This document shows positions 9,768 through 22,640 of a stretch of DNA of 64,000 bases, piece by piece. Source of the stretch: Dryas octopetala. Its lineage: Eukaryota > Streptophyta > Magnoliopsida > Rosales > Rosaceae. The first letter of the stretch is position 1; each line of letters begins with the position of its first letter. A program made the position numbers and the translations under genes. The notes below the pieces were generated by a model that worked only from the letters and a program-made list of their open reading frames with translations, searched no databases and had not been told where the DNA came from. The DNA lies in NCBI GenBank assembly GCA_963921425.1, contig OY992839.1, positions 21,002,910-21,066,909 on the forward strand. The letters run 5' to 3'.

Positions 9768-12200
9768 CTACGGTAAATATACAATTATTTTGTTAAACTT
9801 GGTCCTTATATTAATCTTTAGAGTTCGTCTTCTCTCCAAAAGTCTCTCTATTTGTTACTCTGCTGCTGTAAAGAAGGTAACAGCTGAGTCTGCAGGTCCA
9901 TGAGTTTCAGCTGCCATTATAGCCTGAGGTGCTGTATGTGGTGTTCCATACTTGCTATACTATACTCTATATAGTGGTCAGACCGACAATTTTTCAGACA
10001 CTCTCGATAAGACATCCCGCTCTAAATAATTGGTATCAGAGCCTTGTTTAACATTATAATTGTATGTTTATGTGATAAAATATCTTGAGGACATAAGTCA
10101 TAAATACAACTAAAAGAAAACTCAATCATATTTGCATGCTAAAATATTTCGTTACTACAAATAACCTGTTTGTTTGCATATTTAACTATTCTGTTAATAT
10201 TGAGTTTATTTACTGGATATAACCTTCATTGTTCCCTTGAAAAGGTTATGATATATTACCTTAATCTAGAATTAAGTGAACATCAAAAAAAAAAAAAAAT
10301 TAACTTTAGATCAAAATACTTTACTTTGTAATTTTCGTAGCACTCAATATAAACATATTTTACATAATAAAGATCAACATATCAAAATTAGTATTATAGA
10401 TTAATTAATTTATAACAAATATTAAGTTAGAACAAAATAAACAAAATCAGACAATAGAACTTTTTACACAAAATCAAGAGAAGAACTCCGTCACTATCAT
10501 AAGAAAAAATTTAAATTATATTACTAAAAAATTAAAAGAAAATAATAAAAATATACAAAATTTCTCTGCTGTAATATATCAACTTAAAAAACAACTACAA
10601 CAAATTCAATTAGTACAAAAGAATTTAGCAAAATAAGTAGATTTTTTACATAACAAAATAAATAAGCTACTAAATTAAATGCAAAGTGCAAAAACTAGTA
10701 CAAAATATATAGAAGCCCGTTTGAATTCAAGAAATAGAATCAAATACAACACCTGTAGGAATTTCATATTATACATCTAGCATTCCAAACCAACATATAC
10801 ATATTAGACAAAAAATTTTTATAATTCAACTTCTGGTAAACATATCAGAAAAATTAGAAAGTCTTGAAGAACAAATAGGAGATATACATAAGACCTTAAC
10901 AAATCATAAAGCTACACTTCCTCCAAAATTAGTACAAAAATTAGAAGGATTAACTTTAAGAAAAACATAAACAAAACATAAGAAAATTAATTCCTTTGAT
11001 AATACTAAATGGAACTATTTAGAAGAAAAGATAAAAAAATGGTCAGAACCGAAGACAGATACCCAACAGAAATAGAAGCACAAGAATTTCTTAGATCAGG
11101 ATTTGAAAACACACAAAAACATAAGAACTCATTATATCATTTAGGAATGCTAGAAAGCAAGAAAAGCATAATCAGTAGTATTAGTCAACAAGAAATTAGT
11201 TATATAGATAAAAAAGTAATATTAGATTTATCAAATCCAGAAGCAACTAAAGAACTTAGAAAACAATAATATATACATGTAGGAAAAATTATTGTAGGAA
11301 TAGCAGGACTTGCAAGAGCACAAGTATGAACTAAAGCATTAGTATATATTTATGATGATAGATGAGAAAATCATGAACAAGCTGTCATGGCTACAGCTGA
11401 AGTAAATCTTAATAAGAACTTAGCCAATGAAAATCAATGAATTTAGTCAATATATAAAAGCAAGTATAAGAACAAAAAATTATAACATGAAATGTGAATA
11501 TAAGAACTTAAGTGTAAGTTAAATGTATATAGGAAAAGTAAAAGATAAAATAGATTATAAATTTAATTTAGAATTTCAAGATTTAATGAAATTTTTTGGA
11601 AGTAAACATGTTAATATAATAGAAGCACGACCAATAGATAATAGTTTTTTAGAATGAACTGAATGGACATTACCTAATTTTAAACTTACAGCAAATAATA
11701 GGCAACCTATAAAAGCTCAAATATATGAACATGTTAATGGAATAGCATCAATAAGATTTTCTAATTATAAACAAATAGAAAATAATGATATAAAAAGTGA
11801 ACTTGAAGAACAAATACATATGATTTTTGATAATATATAACAAAATTTAATAGATGCTAACTTAGATCATATAATGGATAAAATGATAGATGATACATAT
11901 AATTTACCTGAAGAAGAATATTTAAACAAATACAAAACTTATGATTTAGGTCTACATGCATAAAAAGAATGATGAAGAACTAGTAATTCTTATTCTTGAA
12001 TTAGGACTAGAACATATCCTAAGAAGTAATGAGTATAATCACTTGTTTGAACAAATAGAAAAATGTAATCCTGCATAAGAAAGTGGAGAATCAGGTATGA
12101 GTTACCAAAATATAGTAACATCTAGATCAGAACAAATAGGAATAATGGGAACAAATGAACCATATAGAGAAACAAATAATGAACATGCAAGAACAACCAA
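9768..12200 (+). mobile_element. Endogenous pararetrovirus (Caulimoviridae) fossil fragment
   Basis: This A-rich stretch (unlike the GC-rich gypsy element beside it) carries the tRNA-Met primer site TGGTATCAGAGC at 10031-10042. A TATA-like region precedes it near 9965. Coding remnants follow, including one at 11009-11269. The part around 11280-11830 resembles the 30K-type movement protein of caulimovirids (for example ALVYIYDD and a following acidic region). Replicase parts were not found, so only the 5' portion of a genome is represented. It is broken in many places (roughly ten or more) and looks old. The genus is undecided; a florendovirus- or petuvirus-like source is possible. A highly decayed copia element is the alternative, but the movement-protein-like segment argues against it. 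Confidence 0.6.
10031..10042 (+). promoter_or_regulatory. tRNA-Met type primer-binding site of the pararetrovirus fossil
   Basis: An exact TGGTATCAGAGC, complementary to the 3' end of initiator tRNA-Met, used by both caulimovirids and copia elements. It follows a TATA-like stretch by about 60 bases. Confidence 0.75.
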
Positions 12201-12337
12201 GCTCTGATACCAAGATAGAATTTGAGCATCCAACCCAAAATCAATTGGCAATGGGTGGAGAGGTTCAAGACCTTATAAATACATATGCTTAGCTCTAGTT
12301 TTCCGATGTAGGACATTGCTCCACATTACTCTCAACA
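12201..12337 (-). mobile_element. Short LTR (about 125 bp) with adjoining primer site, TRIM-like relic
   Basis: Read on the minus strand, TGTTGAGAGTAATG starts at 12337, a TATAAG-like motif sits in the middle, and the LTR ends at about 12213 directly before TGGTATCAGAGC (12212-12201). A 125-bp LTR next to a tRNA-Met site suggests a miniature terminal-repeat retrotransposon or a small copia LTR. No second LTR was found. The internal side abuts the pararetrovirus fossil, so it may have inserted into that fossil. Confidence 0.55.
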
Positions 12338-13334
12338 TGGCTATGGTGACAGTGCTGCCACCTTTTACCCGTGTTTGGTTGGGGTTTCTAAATACTTATT
12401 CAATATTAGTTACTCTATTTATTCCATTCTTTTTATTTGTGAAATAAGTAGAAAGCTAAGTTGTCAGATATCATTTATTAAACACTAACTGATGCAGCAC
12501 GCATGACACATGACTACTGGCTCAGGAGTGATAGGCGCAAATCTGCCATTAGGGTCCCCGTATCCAATTTTTGCGCACCATACCTTTTCGGAAAGGGAAC
12601 GACGAGGCAAATCCAAGTCACTACCATAGGCAGTGAATGAAGGTGGATTTTGGGCAAATAAGGCCGTTTGCTATGCTAGGACAAAATCGCATTTAAAGTT
12701 TTTATGCAGTTTTTTTTTTCATTTTAATTGTCTTTTAATATTTTCAGTATTTATTTTGGTTGTTAAATATACCATTTATAGCTTTTAGGGAGTTATCTAA
12801 GGCTGTATGGTATTTAGACGTTTTGATGAGATGTAATGGGGTTAAGCTGATTAATGAAAAATTGAAGTTTCTTTCGAAACCTTTCTATATAGCTATCAAC
12901 TTGGAATCCGTTTGGATCAACAAAGTTATAGGTCCCTTGTTCTTAGTATTCTCAATCTAGAAAATCAACAAGTCTAAGGTTTGTGTGTGTGTTGTGATTC
13001 ATCACCTACGCTGCGTCACTAACAGCCGGCCCCTTCATCAAATAGTATTGGGTGTACGTTATTGTAGTAGTGATGCTGTGTCCCATTTTTGGCCGGTGCA
13101 TATTAATGTTGTTCAGGGATTCTAATAAACAATTGTAAAGTTTTTAGTGATGAGAGTTTAGAAGATTAATTGAGGCATGAAAAAGAAAAAAAATAAATGA
13201 GGAAAGAAACTAATTAATTGTTGTAAATATTATTGATTAAGTGGCTGTCCACAAATGTATGTATATATATAGACAGCTATAGGTATGTATTTTTGATAAA
13301 TAATGTCTTTTATCTTATGTATTTATCTAAGATG
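12338..13334. other. Intergenic, no gene recognised
   Basis: AT-rich sequence with short poly-T and TA stretches and no recognisable coding potential. No element ends were resolved. A 66-codon frame at 12760 has no family features. Confidence 0.5.
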
Positions 13335-13339
13335 ATAAT

Positions 13340-16255
13340 TGATAAGACCATCCCCAGATTTCACCTCGAAACCTGAAGTAATCCTATGGGAATCCAAATC
13401 CAAGGAAAATCCTACCGAAAATTTGGCAAAACCTCCCCTGAAAATGGACTAACCCGAATTTATTAATCTGTAAAGAACACTTCTAAAACATTAACCGCCT
13501 CTACCACAACCAAAACAGGTCTCAGATCCAAACAACACCACAAAAACATAAGGTTCCAGTAAGGTTATCTTCTCCTATTACAACAATTTTTACATTTAAA
13601 GTAAAAATGAACTTTCAACGTGGAAGAGACGCCTATAAGATCCGAATAAAGAAAATGGACATTATGCCTCGACGTAATTGGCTCGACCTCCACCACTGCT
13701 ATTGCCTGGGGGGACAATTAAGACAAAACAGACAAATTGTGAGATGAACTCAGTGAGTGGACAATTTATAAAAGAAAAAAAACGAAAATAAAGGTTATCT
13801 ATCTTTTCAGAAATCCTTATAATCAACTTAACACTAAGACCTCATATCGCTCTTTGAAATCCCCCAGTTTTAAAACACTTTCGAAACACGTTCAAAGTTG
13901 CTATCATATTTTAATAAATCAAACTAAAGCATAAACCACTTATCAGAACGTTCAAACACTAAAATTCTGAATAGATTATAAATATAAATAAATAATCGCA
14001 TTAAAACCGTATAGTACATTTATGATAAAGCACACCAAGTCAATTACCCACAGAACCTGTCATACATGCGTAGAGCCGAGAATCTGTCATACGCATGCAA
14101 AGCCAGAAATCCTGTCTTATGTGCACGTAGAGCCACCCCCAAAGGGTCAAGCATTACGACACACGGCTCAAAGCTTATGTGTGTGCCGTAATGGGTCCCA
14201 AAGACCTATCCAACCTTGATAACCTGAAGAGTACTTAAAAGGGTGGTTTTGAAACCACTTTCCACAACCAAATCATAAATATATTAAAATAAAACTAAAA
14301 TTCTTTCGTATCCTTCTAAACTTTCTTTAACAAAACCAAATTCATCAAATATGCATTTGTTCAACTCACAATATCTCAATTCATAAATCCATGAAACTTT
14401 GAATATGCAAAAACCATAAATATCAATTTAAACTTAGGAAAGAAGATTTTAAAAACCAAATTCTAACTCAAAATCTTTTAGCTTAAAATTCAAACTCAAT
14501 ATAGCCAAGAAATAGAATTTAGTCATCAACGTATAAAACATTTAAAAAAAATTAAAAGTTAGTCCACTCATAGTGAGAATCCTAGTTTCGATCCTCCGCC
14601 GGATCGTTTCGGGCCACGGTTGTCTCGCCTATAAAATAGCACGATAAAATACATTTAGTCTCGACTCAAAGGCATTTAAAGTGTGTGTGTGTATGCAAAG
14701 CTTAACGTCCTACCCAACTCACGTTCTTCATGACGGTTAGAAATCGCTCTTTCTAAACTATAACACTCTCACACCTATTCCCAAACCTTCCCGACTCAAA
14801 CCCACGACACCCACGTTCTCAAATTTAACCGTACACCGAAAGAAACCCTGCATGTGACCTACCTAAATTGAGAATTCGTTCGAGAGTTAATTCGTTAACT
14901 AAAAAGTGTCCGATTACGATCCAAATTGAAATTTTTGTCAATCCAAGAGGCATCCACCTATTCAAAAACATTCCAACTCAGTATGGGTCTGTTTTTCACA
15001 TTATCTAAAGGAAGTGGTGGCTGGGTGGTTGAAACCACCGCTGTAGCTGCTCAAAGTGGCGGTACAAAACCAAAATTCACCATTTCTCCAAAATTTCTCC
15101 AACTTTTCAGTTCTAACTGTAAAATTGGATTTCCTAGAGATGAAACTTATCCAATAAAACATCAAGAACACCCTCTAATCCAAAAACCCAAGAAATCCTG
15201 AAATGGCCCTAAAGCCCCAACTCAAACTTCCACAAATACTCAGAATTTCACAACTTTTTAAATTCTAATCTTTAATTGGGGTTTAAAGGGGTGAATATTA
15301 TCCAACAATTGTCCAAGAACAATCCCCAAAACCAGTTTTCAAGCAATCCCAAAAATAGCCTTAAACCCCACATGCAAATTCAAGTTTCACATTCCTAACT
15401 TTTAACAACCAAACACATAAGGGAAAGAAAACCCACTAAGAGAGAAAGAAAACCCACCGGAAATAACAGTAATTGGCGACGGGAGATGGCCGGAATCTGG
15501 CAAGGAAGTGGCAGCGGCTGGAGGGTCTTTTCTGACTTGTTCTCTCGTGTGTACGGTCGGGTTGGCGAAGGGGGTAGCTGGAGTGTGACTGCCGGCTAGT
15601 GGGGGAGGTCACCAGCGAGTCTTGGTGGTCGAAAAGGGTCGGTGAGGCTGGTGGTGGCATATGGGCTTCCTCTAGCCTTGTTCGCTCGCGTGTGTGGGCT
15701 GGGCTGCAAGGGTGGTGACTGTGAGATGGTGGTCGACGCGGTGGGGTCACACCGGTGATGGGTTGTGGTGGCTGCGGTCGGTGGTGGTGGCTGTGGCAGC
15801 TGGTGGTTGTGGGTAGAGGGGGCTGCGAGAGAGAGAAAGAAAAAAAAAAGAAAAAAGAAAAGAAGAGAAAGAAAGGAGGTGTGTAGGAGTGAGAGAGAGA
15901 AAATGAAAAAGAATTTAAGAGAGAGATAGAGAGTTCTAGAAGGAGAGAGAATTTTCTGAATTTTTAAAAGCTCTAAAGTTAAAAGTCTAAAATGCCCTCG
16001 ATTTCACACGTCCGAAATTTTAAAACCATAACTCCGATTAACGCATAGTTCGCTCCGACGAGTTCGTGGGTTCAACACTTATCTGACGAGACCAAATTCG
16101 CAACCAAAAACCCAAAAGATTAAAAAGTCAAAATTGGGTCAAACTAACTCTTTGCTTAAAATCCTAAAAATCCCCCTTAATAAAAATTTAAATAAAAACC
16201 CATAAATAACTTAAACTTAAACTTCAAAGGGTCGCATTGGGGTTGGTTCATTACA
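13340..16255 (-). mobile_element. Probable solo LTR, 2.9 kb, Ty3/gypsy-type, 5-bp target duplication
   Basis: The left edge is ATAAT (13335-13339) then TGATAAGACC. The right edge is GGTTCATTACA then ATAAT (16256-16260). On the minus strand it therefore starts TGTAATGAACC and ends CTTATCA, flanked by an exact 5-bp duplication. No gag-pol, primer site or internal repeat was seen, so a solo LTR made by LTR-LTR recombination is the simplest reading. Length and a TGTAACGACCC-like start would suit Tekay/Del-type chromoviruses, but lineage is a guess. A GA-rich patch lies at 15820-15950. It looks moderately old. Confidence 0.65.
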
Positions 16256-16726
16256 ATAATACATAGATAATTACTTAGAGTTTTTGATGTAAAGTAGGAG
16301 ACTCCAGGAGTCTATCCTTGGTTATCATGTAGTACTCTTAACGACATGACAAGAAAAAAAATTAACGACAGAAGACAATCATAATATTTGTTAATGTTTT
16401 TCTTAACTTATGCCATGCAAAGGGTTGCAAATTGGGTCAAACTAACTCTTTGCTTAAAATCCTAAAAATCTCCCTTAATAAAAATTTAAATAAAAACCCA
16501 CAAATAACTTAAACTTAAACTTCAAAGGGTCACATTGGGGTCGGGTCGTTACAATAATACATAGATAATTACTTAGAGTTTTTGATGTAAAGTAGGAGAC
16601 TCCAGGAGTCTATCCTTGGTTATCATGTAGTACTCTTAACGACATGATAAGAAAAAAAATTAACGACAGAAGACAATCATAATATTTGTTAATGTTTTTC
16701 TTAACTTATGCCATGCAAAGGGTTGC
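16131..16726. repeat. 298-bp tandem duplication spanning the solo LTR edge
   Basis: Copy 1 is 16131-16428 and copy 2 is 16429-16726, about 98% identical (about seven differences, mostly C/T or G/A). Each copy holds the last 125 bp of the LTR, the ATAAT target repeat and about 168 bp of flank. The duplication therefore postdates the LTR insertion. Confidence 0.95.
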
Positions 16727-17040
16727 TGATAACATGTAATTAATAAGAAAAGTTATAGTATTTGTTAATCGCTTCAAATCTAATTCTAAGATGAGTTAGA
16801 TATTTTGTATCTGCAGAGTTATCTTGGAATTCTGCACTTGCTATCCTAACAAGGACTGATATAAGTGGCTGTAGGGGTCAGTTGGAATTCTATGCAAAAT
16901 ACACTTAAAAACAAAACTCTGGTTTTTGTACTAATAAAACTGATTGCTTTTTGGAGCTAAGTATTAGCTTGAATACCAGAAACTACAACTAATAAAAAAT
17001 CAAGTTCAAAACACATCTACGTTTGTGCTATGGTCTATTC
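16727..17040. other. Intergenic, no gene recognised
   Basis: About 310 bp of AT-rich sequence between the tandem duplication and the next hAT-like element. No coding or element signal was seen. Confidence 0.5.
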
Positions 17041-17415
17041 TAGAGGTGGGCATGGTACGAGATGGGTCGGTATTGACTTCATCCCGTTCCCAAGACCGGA
17101 GTTTTTGGTCAGGACGGGATCGGGACAAGATGACCATTTTTAGAAATGGTACCTTGTCAAACCCAAACCATATGGTTCGAGATGATTCTTTACCAACACA
17201 ACCATGAGCACCACCACCAGAGAACAACAACAACCACCACCTCTTCCTCGGTGCTTGAGCTTGATTCGAAATGCCGATGAGATCGAGAGAGGGCGACGGC
17301 GGGGACGAAGATGCGATGGAGACCCAATGGAGACAGAGAGAGGGCGATGACGGTGACGGTGACAGAGATGCGATGGAGACAGAGAGAGGGCGATGACGGT
17401 GACGGTGACAGAGAT

Positions 17416-17422
<7 letters not shown>

Positions 17423-17493
<71 letters not shown>
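17423..17493. repeat. GA/CT microsatellite
   Basis: An almost uninterrupted (GA)n run of about 70 bp with one break, inside the outer hAT-like element. Confidence 0.95.
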
Positions 17494-17496
<3 letters not shown>

Positions 17497-17532
17497 GCGG
17501 CGTCATCGGGTCCAGAGGAGAGGCACCTGAGT

Positions 17533-18857
17533 GCAGGGATGAATCCAGAAATTAGAATTTAGGGGGGCTAAAAACAACTTCGAAGATACGAGGAAATTTC
17601 ATTAATAAACATAAAAGATACGCCTAGTTAGGAGGGACATAGTGAGTCTTACCCCTCAAAATGCATATTTATAAAAAAACATAGACAAGAAAAAAAAATA
17701 CGACAAAAGAAAACAATGAAACATGCAATGCAAATACAAGATAAGTCTATGAAAATTGAACCATGGGCTTCTTCACAATATAGAAATTCTTAATTATTGA
17801 ATCTGTATCTATACTATTGGTAATACATTATAAACATGACATGTAAGGATATTCTACAAAACAAAATCACACAATAGCTACCTATTTTTCTAGCATTAAT
17901 ATGCAACTACAATTTAATATTGAAATTTAGAGATTACTTGGTTTCCAAACTTGCACTTTAGCTTAAAAGCGATCACATGCACATCAACAAATTACACGAG
18001 TTTTCCTTGAGTTTCTGAATAATTTGGATAATTAAATATTAATTCTCATTTAATTTTACAAACATTTAAAAGTAAATTAGAAATACCACAATTATTGCAT
18101 AAAAATTGAATCCCTAAATCTTTAAATCCCTAATTAAATAGCTAAATCCCTAAATGGCTAAAAAAATAAAATATAAGAGCTTAAATAGATATATTAGTAA
18201 TTAGTATAATAGTATTACTGTTGGACTTAATTTATAACATATTTTCTATCCCTAAATTATACATTTTAGTCATTATGTTTAGTATTTTAATTGTTGGTTT
18301 GATTATTTAGTTAATTATTGATTTTTACTAGTTTTTGTTTTATTTCATAGATTTTATTAGATTTTATTTCATTTTAAGTTTTAACTAAATTAGGGTGTGC
18401 TTTACTTTATTTGTTGTTGAGATTTTATTTTATTTTGATATGTGTTCTTTTATTTTGTAGAATTAATTGTGGCCCAAAAAGAAACAAAGAATAAAGAAGG
18501 CCTAGAAAGGAAGCCCAAGCTGCATGCATGCCTCTCCAAGACTCCAACTCTCTCCAGTTCACTAGCCCACGTGAAGAACAAAGCCAACAACAAATTTGAT
18601 TAATCAAAGCAAATAGAGAGGATTAGAGGAAACGAAAGCGAAGTGGGGTGGGGACAAACTATTTTTTTTTTGGTCGAATAAAAAGCTGGTGCCGCATCAG
18701 GGAATCGAAAAGTTGGGACAAAGACAAACTGACAAAGGAACTTTTTTTGGTTTTTTTCATTGGTGGGCTAGCTGGGCTATTAGCAGGTGTATATATATAT
18801 TTTTTTAAAAGATAGGGGGTGCTTTAGCCCTCCTAGCCCACAACGTGGTCCGTCACT
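17533..18857. mobile_element. hAT-like non-autonomous element nested in another hAT
   Basis: Flanked by an exact 8-bp repeat ACCTGAGT (17525-17532 and 18858-18865), the size made by hAT transposases. The ends are GCAGGGATGAATCC at left and, inverted, AGTGACGGACC at right, followed on each side by a G-rich GGGGGGCT / GGAGGGCT block. No transposase frame is visible in the AT-rich interior. It lies inside the 17041-19117 element and is the younger of the two. Confidence 0.65.
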
Positions 18858-19117
18858 ACCTGAGTGGCGAGGCCACGACGAGAGTAGTGAGAGATAGAGA
18901 GTCACAGAGGCGAGAGAGTGGTGAGAGACTGAGTCCGAGTGTAGAACTGATTAGTGACTTAGGTAGATTTTTTTTTAGTACACAAACAAAATTAAAAAAA
19001 TATATAATTAAACCGGTACAATTATGGTTCAATATCAGGGTGAAATTAAAAAAAAAAAAATTCGGAATGACATGGAATGAGACGGTTCGGTATTCTCGGT
19101 TTTAATGCCCACCCTTA

Positions 19118-21400
19118 TGTTGGTGTGAGTCAACTCTTTCAATTAATTACTGCAATTAATTGGTAGCAAAGTCAGACTTGGTAATTAGGTAGAAATATAT
19201 GGTTGTAATTATGCATTGATTTATTCCCTTTAATTATGGCTTAGGCTCTCTATACATATACCACCTTGTGGTGTCAATGAGAATTATCAGAAAATTATTT
19301 TCCTAAATCTAGAATTTGTCACCCTATTCGATCTATTCAACTTCTGCATGGATTTTCTTTGCTATGGGATAACATCATTTTGTCTAAATATTGTTTTTAC
19401 ATCATTACTTGTTAAGAAATAAAAAAGTTATCCCAACTAAATAATTTTTAGTTATCCGAAGTTTGTCAAATTGGTTAAACACATAAGTCTTTTAGAGCAT
19501 GTACAATGACATGGCTAAATGCTATGCTATATGCTAAATATAGCAGAATTGATAAAAATGCTCACTATAATGGCATAGCTAAATTTAGCATTTGCTATGC
19601 TATTGCTAAATTTTTCACTATATATAGCAGAAAATTTAGCAATTGCTATTGAGGAACTCAATAAAAAAGTGGGTCCACCATCTGAAAAATATGGGTAAAG
19701 AAAGAATAAAAAATCAAGTGAAAGAGAAGTAATTGGTTGAAAAAGTTATGGGTCCCACAGAGAGAGAGAGTAAATGGTATTCACGTGGGAAAGGAAAAGT
19801 TTGCAGCAAAAAGGCATGAAGAATTGAAAATGGGGCAGCTGTCATGATTGGCTATGTATTAAAATGTTGGAATGTTAAATTATTTGGGGTGGTAGCAACG
19901 GCTCTTTGGTGAGCCTATCATGAGCTGCCATGTGGAATCACAAGAGTTTATAGGGGCACTAAACTTGTGAAAAACTAGGAAATTAAACAGAACATCGGTT
20001 CTTTAGTTGGTGAGGTGCTTCAATTGAGAACAAGACTAAATGAACTTGATGCAATACAATCAACCAAGGCTTACAAGCGTAAACCTAAAAGAACAAGAAC
20101 CCTGGAATCCACCAGGAAATTGAGAGAAAACCTCAATAATTAATTTGATAAAATAATAATAAAGTAATTCGGCTAGCAATTGTAAAATTGCTTAAGTACG
20201 TTTAAAGAAACCCTAGGGCGCAAGCAACTTTATAATTAAGGCCCACGAGTAATTACAAACCCAAATAAAATATAAACGAAAATAAATAAAATGTCCAAAA
20301 GTTTAAAATGCAATTTTGAGGCCCTAAACGACCTCAGAAGGCCGAAAAAGCCTATACATCATGGTATAGCAATGTGTTTGACTCGTCTCGCGATTCTCTT
20401 CGAAACGATATGTATTAGTGCCACTTTCAGAGCCAAATCCTCCGACTAGTAGAAATCATTTCCCAAATTTTTTGGGTTTGCAACGATCAAACTGTTGCAT
20501 AAACTTTTCCGCCATCCGTTCTACATCAGAACTGAACCTTCTGGGAATGAAACTTTAACTTTTCCAATTGTAACCACTTCTGAATATAAAACTAGAACTT
20601 AAATAACTTAAACTTGAAATTTAGTTTGCTCCTTAATCTCCATGTCACTTGAGCTAGACACCTTCAACACTAATCATCTAAAGCTGGTTAGATTAGTTAT
20701 AGACAGGTAGAAAATGAGACCACATGAGACAATATCTTGAACACATGTGTATTAGCTTGAACACATGAGACATTAGTTCCAACCTTCTAGCTATAATGTC
20801 TTGCTTTGTCAAGCTATTAGGCAAGAATGAGGTGCGGCATTGCATATTTCTTCCATATTAAATAGATCAGAGTCCAACCCTTTGGCGCGAATGGTGTTAC
20901 AAACTTAATTTTAAGTTAACTATATATATTTTCAGTTTGATCAAACAGACCAAGAAAAAAATGAATATGGAATTCTCCCCCAATGTTGTGGAGCTAACGA
21001 CTCCATTGGAAAGTGGAATTACCAACTCTTACACGAATTTTTAAGTGGATGAGATCAAGAAAAAGAGAAAAGTTGTTTACAGAATGTATATGTTGTGCAA
21101 GTCCACATACATTTTCCGCAATGAAATTACAAATTTTCTGCAAGTGTGGGAAGTTCTCCACAAAAGAAGAAGATGATTAATAGTGTACGACTATAGCAGG
21201 CTGAAGCAATTTCATGGAAAAGTAAAATTAAGAAAAGCGGTTTAGCCATTGCAGCATCACAGAAGAAAGGGTTCTTCATGCACAAATTACGTAAAAATCT
21301 ACATTCTTCACTTCTCAGACTAGATCTGCATAACACATGATATAAAAGGAAGAAACCAATATGGTAATCAATTAAAAGTTCAAAGCAAATTTATGCTATA
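19118..21400. other. Intergenic, with a truncated MITE-like segment
   Basis: No gene recognised. At 19495-19640 a self-complementary stretch built from GCTATGCTATTTAGC-like words looks like the left half of a MITE. No matching right end was found before 20000. The remainder, including 20040-20660, is unrecognised non-coding sequence. Confidence 0.4.
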
Positions 21401-21618
21401 TATCTGCACCGATATTTTCCCCACTTAACCGCCTAGGTCCATCATCCGGGTTGGGTGAGGCCCAATGGACAACCTAAAAGGTTTTATCTCAAAAGGTCTC
21501 GATGCTATTAGTAGTAGATTCCCAATTTATAACTTATTAATTGTTGAGTTACTTTTCCGATGTGAGATTTCTTTTCCACATCTATTGGCTTATATTAAGC
21601 CACACAACTCCAACAATT
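21400..21618 (-). mobile_element. LTR-like fragment
   Basis: On the minus strand it starts TGTTGGAGTTGTGTGG at 21618 and contains ATCTCACATCGG, a block frequent in small plant LTRs and similar to the short LTR at 12.3 kb. The other end is not defined and no primer site follows. It is probably an old solo LTR or a piece of one. Confidence 0.35.
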
Positions 21619-22094
21619 ACTATGTCTACTGGTCTATCTTTCCCATTCAAATAGTTTAAGTACTATTCCTTCCTTCAACATGAATGAGCATCTTGCCTAA
21701 TGGGCCGGTATACTTATATATTTCAGTTAATTAGAAGTATGCATGTTCAATTTTAAAGGGTCGTTCGGATTAAAAGCATATAAGAATTTAGATTTGTACT
21801 TAAATCCAATTTTTTAGGCTAAGGTCCAAAAAATGGACTTTTAAAATTTTTTTACTCATATTATCTCTTAAAATTAAGATAATTAGTATGAATTAATTTT
21901 AAAAATTATGAAAGATAATATTTGTTAGGACATTTTTAATTTTTACATTTTTTAATTAAAACATTCAAGATTATCTAGTTTTTATGTTTTATAATTTAAA
22001 ATAATAAAAGATAATATCCATTTAAATTATACAAATATCAAAAAAATGCATTAACCCACAAAATCAAAAATAATCAAACAAGTAAAAAAAAAGT

Positions 22095-22640
22095 ACATAT
22101 AGGTACATTTTAATTGTACCAATATCTAGGTTTATATATATATATATATATACATTTCAATTGTACCAATACCTGGGTTGGTATGTATATATATACATAT
22201 TCGATTAGGTGCGCACCTGATCCGAACGCTCGGTTTCCACCGTCGATCTCTCGGACATGCTGCTTCCTTTCCCAAGTTTTAAGGGTAAATCCTCATCTTT
22301 TCACCTCATCCCCTCCTAGGATATAGAATGAGCTTGGTAGATGCGTTATGTATATATATATATATATATACACACACACATATTCGATTAGGTGCGCACC
22401 AATGAACATGCGCACTTGATCCAAACGCTCGGTTTCCGCCGTCAATCGCTCGGACATGCTACTTCCTTCCCCAAGTTTTAAGGGTAAATCTTCATCTTTT
22501 CACCTCATCCTCTCCTAGGGTATAGAAAGGGCTTGATGGAGGCGTTATGTTAGGGTTTAGCTCTGAGATTTTAGGTGGATCCGGAGCTAAACCATAACAT
22601 AAACGCCGACAAACCATTGATCGATTGTTACAATTGAAAT
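22095..22640. mobile_element. TA-targeted foldback MITE cluster, family M1
   Basis: Two direct partial copies (about 22200-22325 and 22385-22560) begin GATTAGGTGCGCACC and share CAAGTTTTAAGGGTAAATC and a TCCTAGG(A/G)TATAGAA core. They lie in (TA)n tracts. The second copy ends with ATAACATAAACGCCGACAAA. An outer inverted pair GGTACATTTTAATTG / CAATTGAAATGTACC encloses both. The same core occurs at 30.6-30.9 kb, so this is a family, not a chance repeat. Confidence 0.55.

Larger units (their letters stand above)
17041..19117. mobile_element. hAT-like non-autonomous element, outer of a nested pair
   Basis: The ends are TAGAGGTGGGCAT at 17041 and ATGCCCACCCTTA at 19117, inverted copies of the TAGGGGTGGGCA terminus used by hAT elements elsewhere in this window. 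No transposase is present. Inside the left part are a 51-bp repeat (about 17309-17420) and a GA microsatellite. A second hAT element interrupts it at 17533-18857. No clear 8-bp target repeat was found at the outer ends, so the borders are tentative. Confidence 0.5.

Noticed and set aside
13340-16255. A complete non-autonomous LTR element instead of a solo LTR
   Set aside because: No internal pair of long direct repeats, no primer site and no polypurine tract were seen between the TG...CA ends.
17006-17506. 166-codon minus-strand frame rich in Ser/Leu
   Set aside because: It is a translation of a GA/CT microsatellite inside a hAT-like element.
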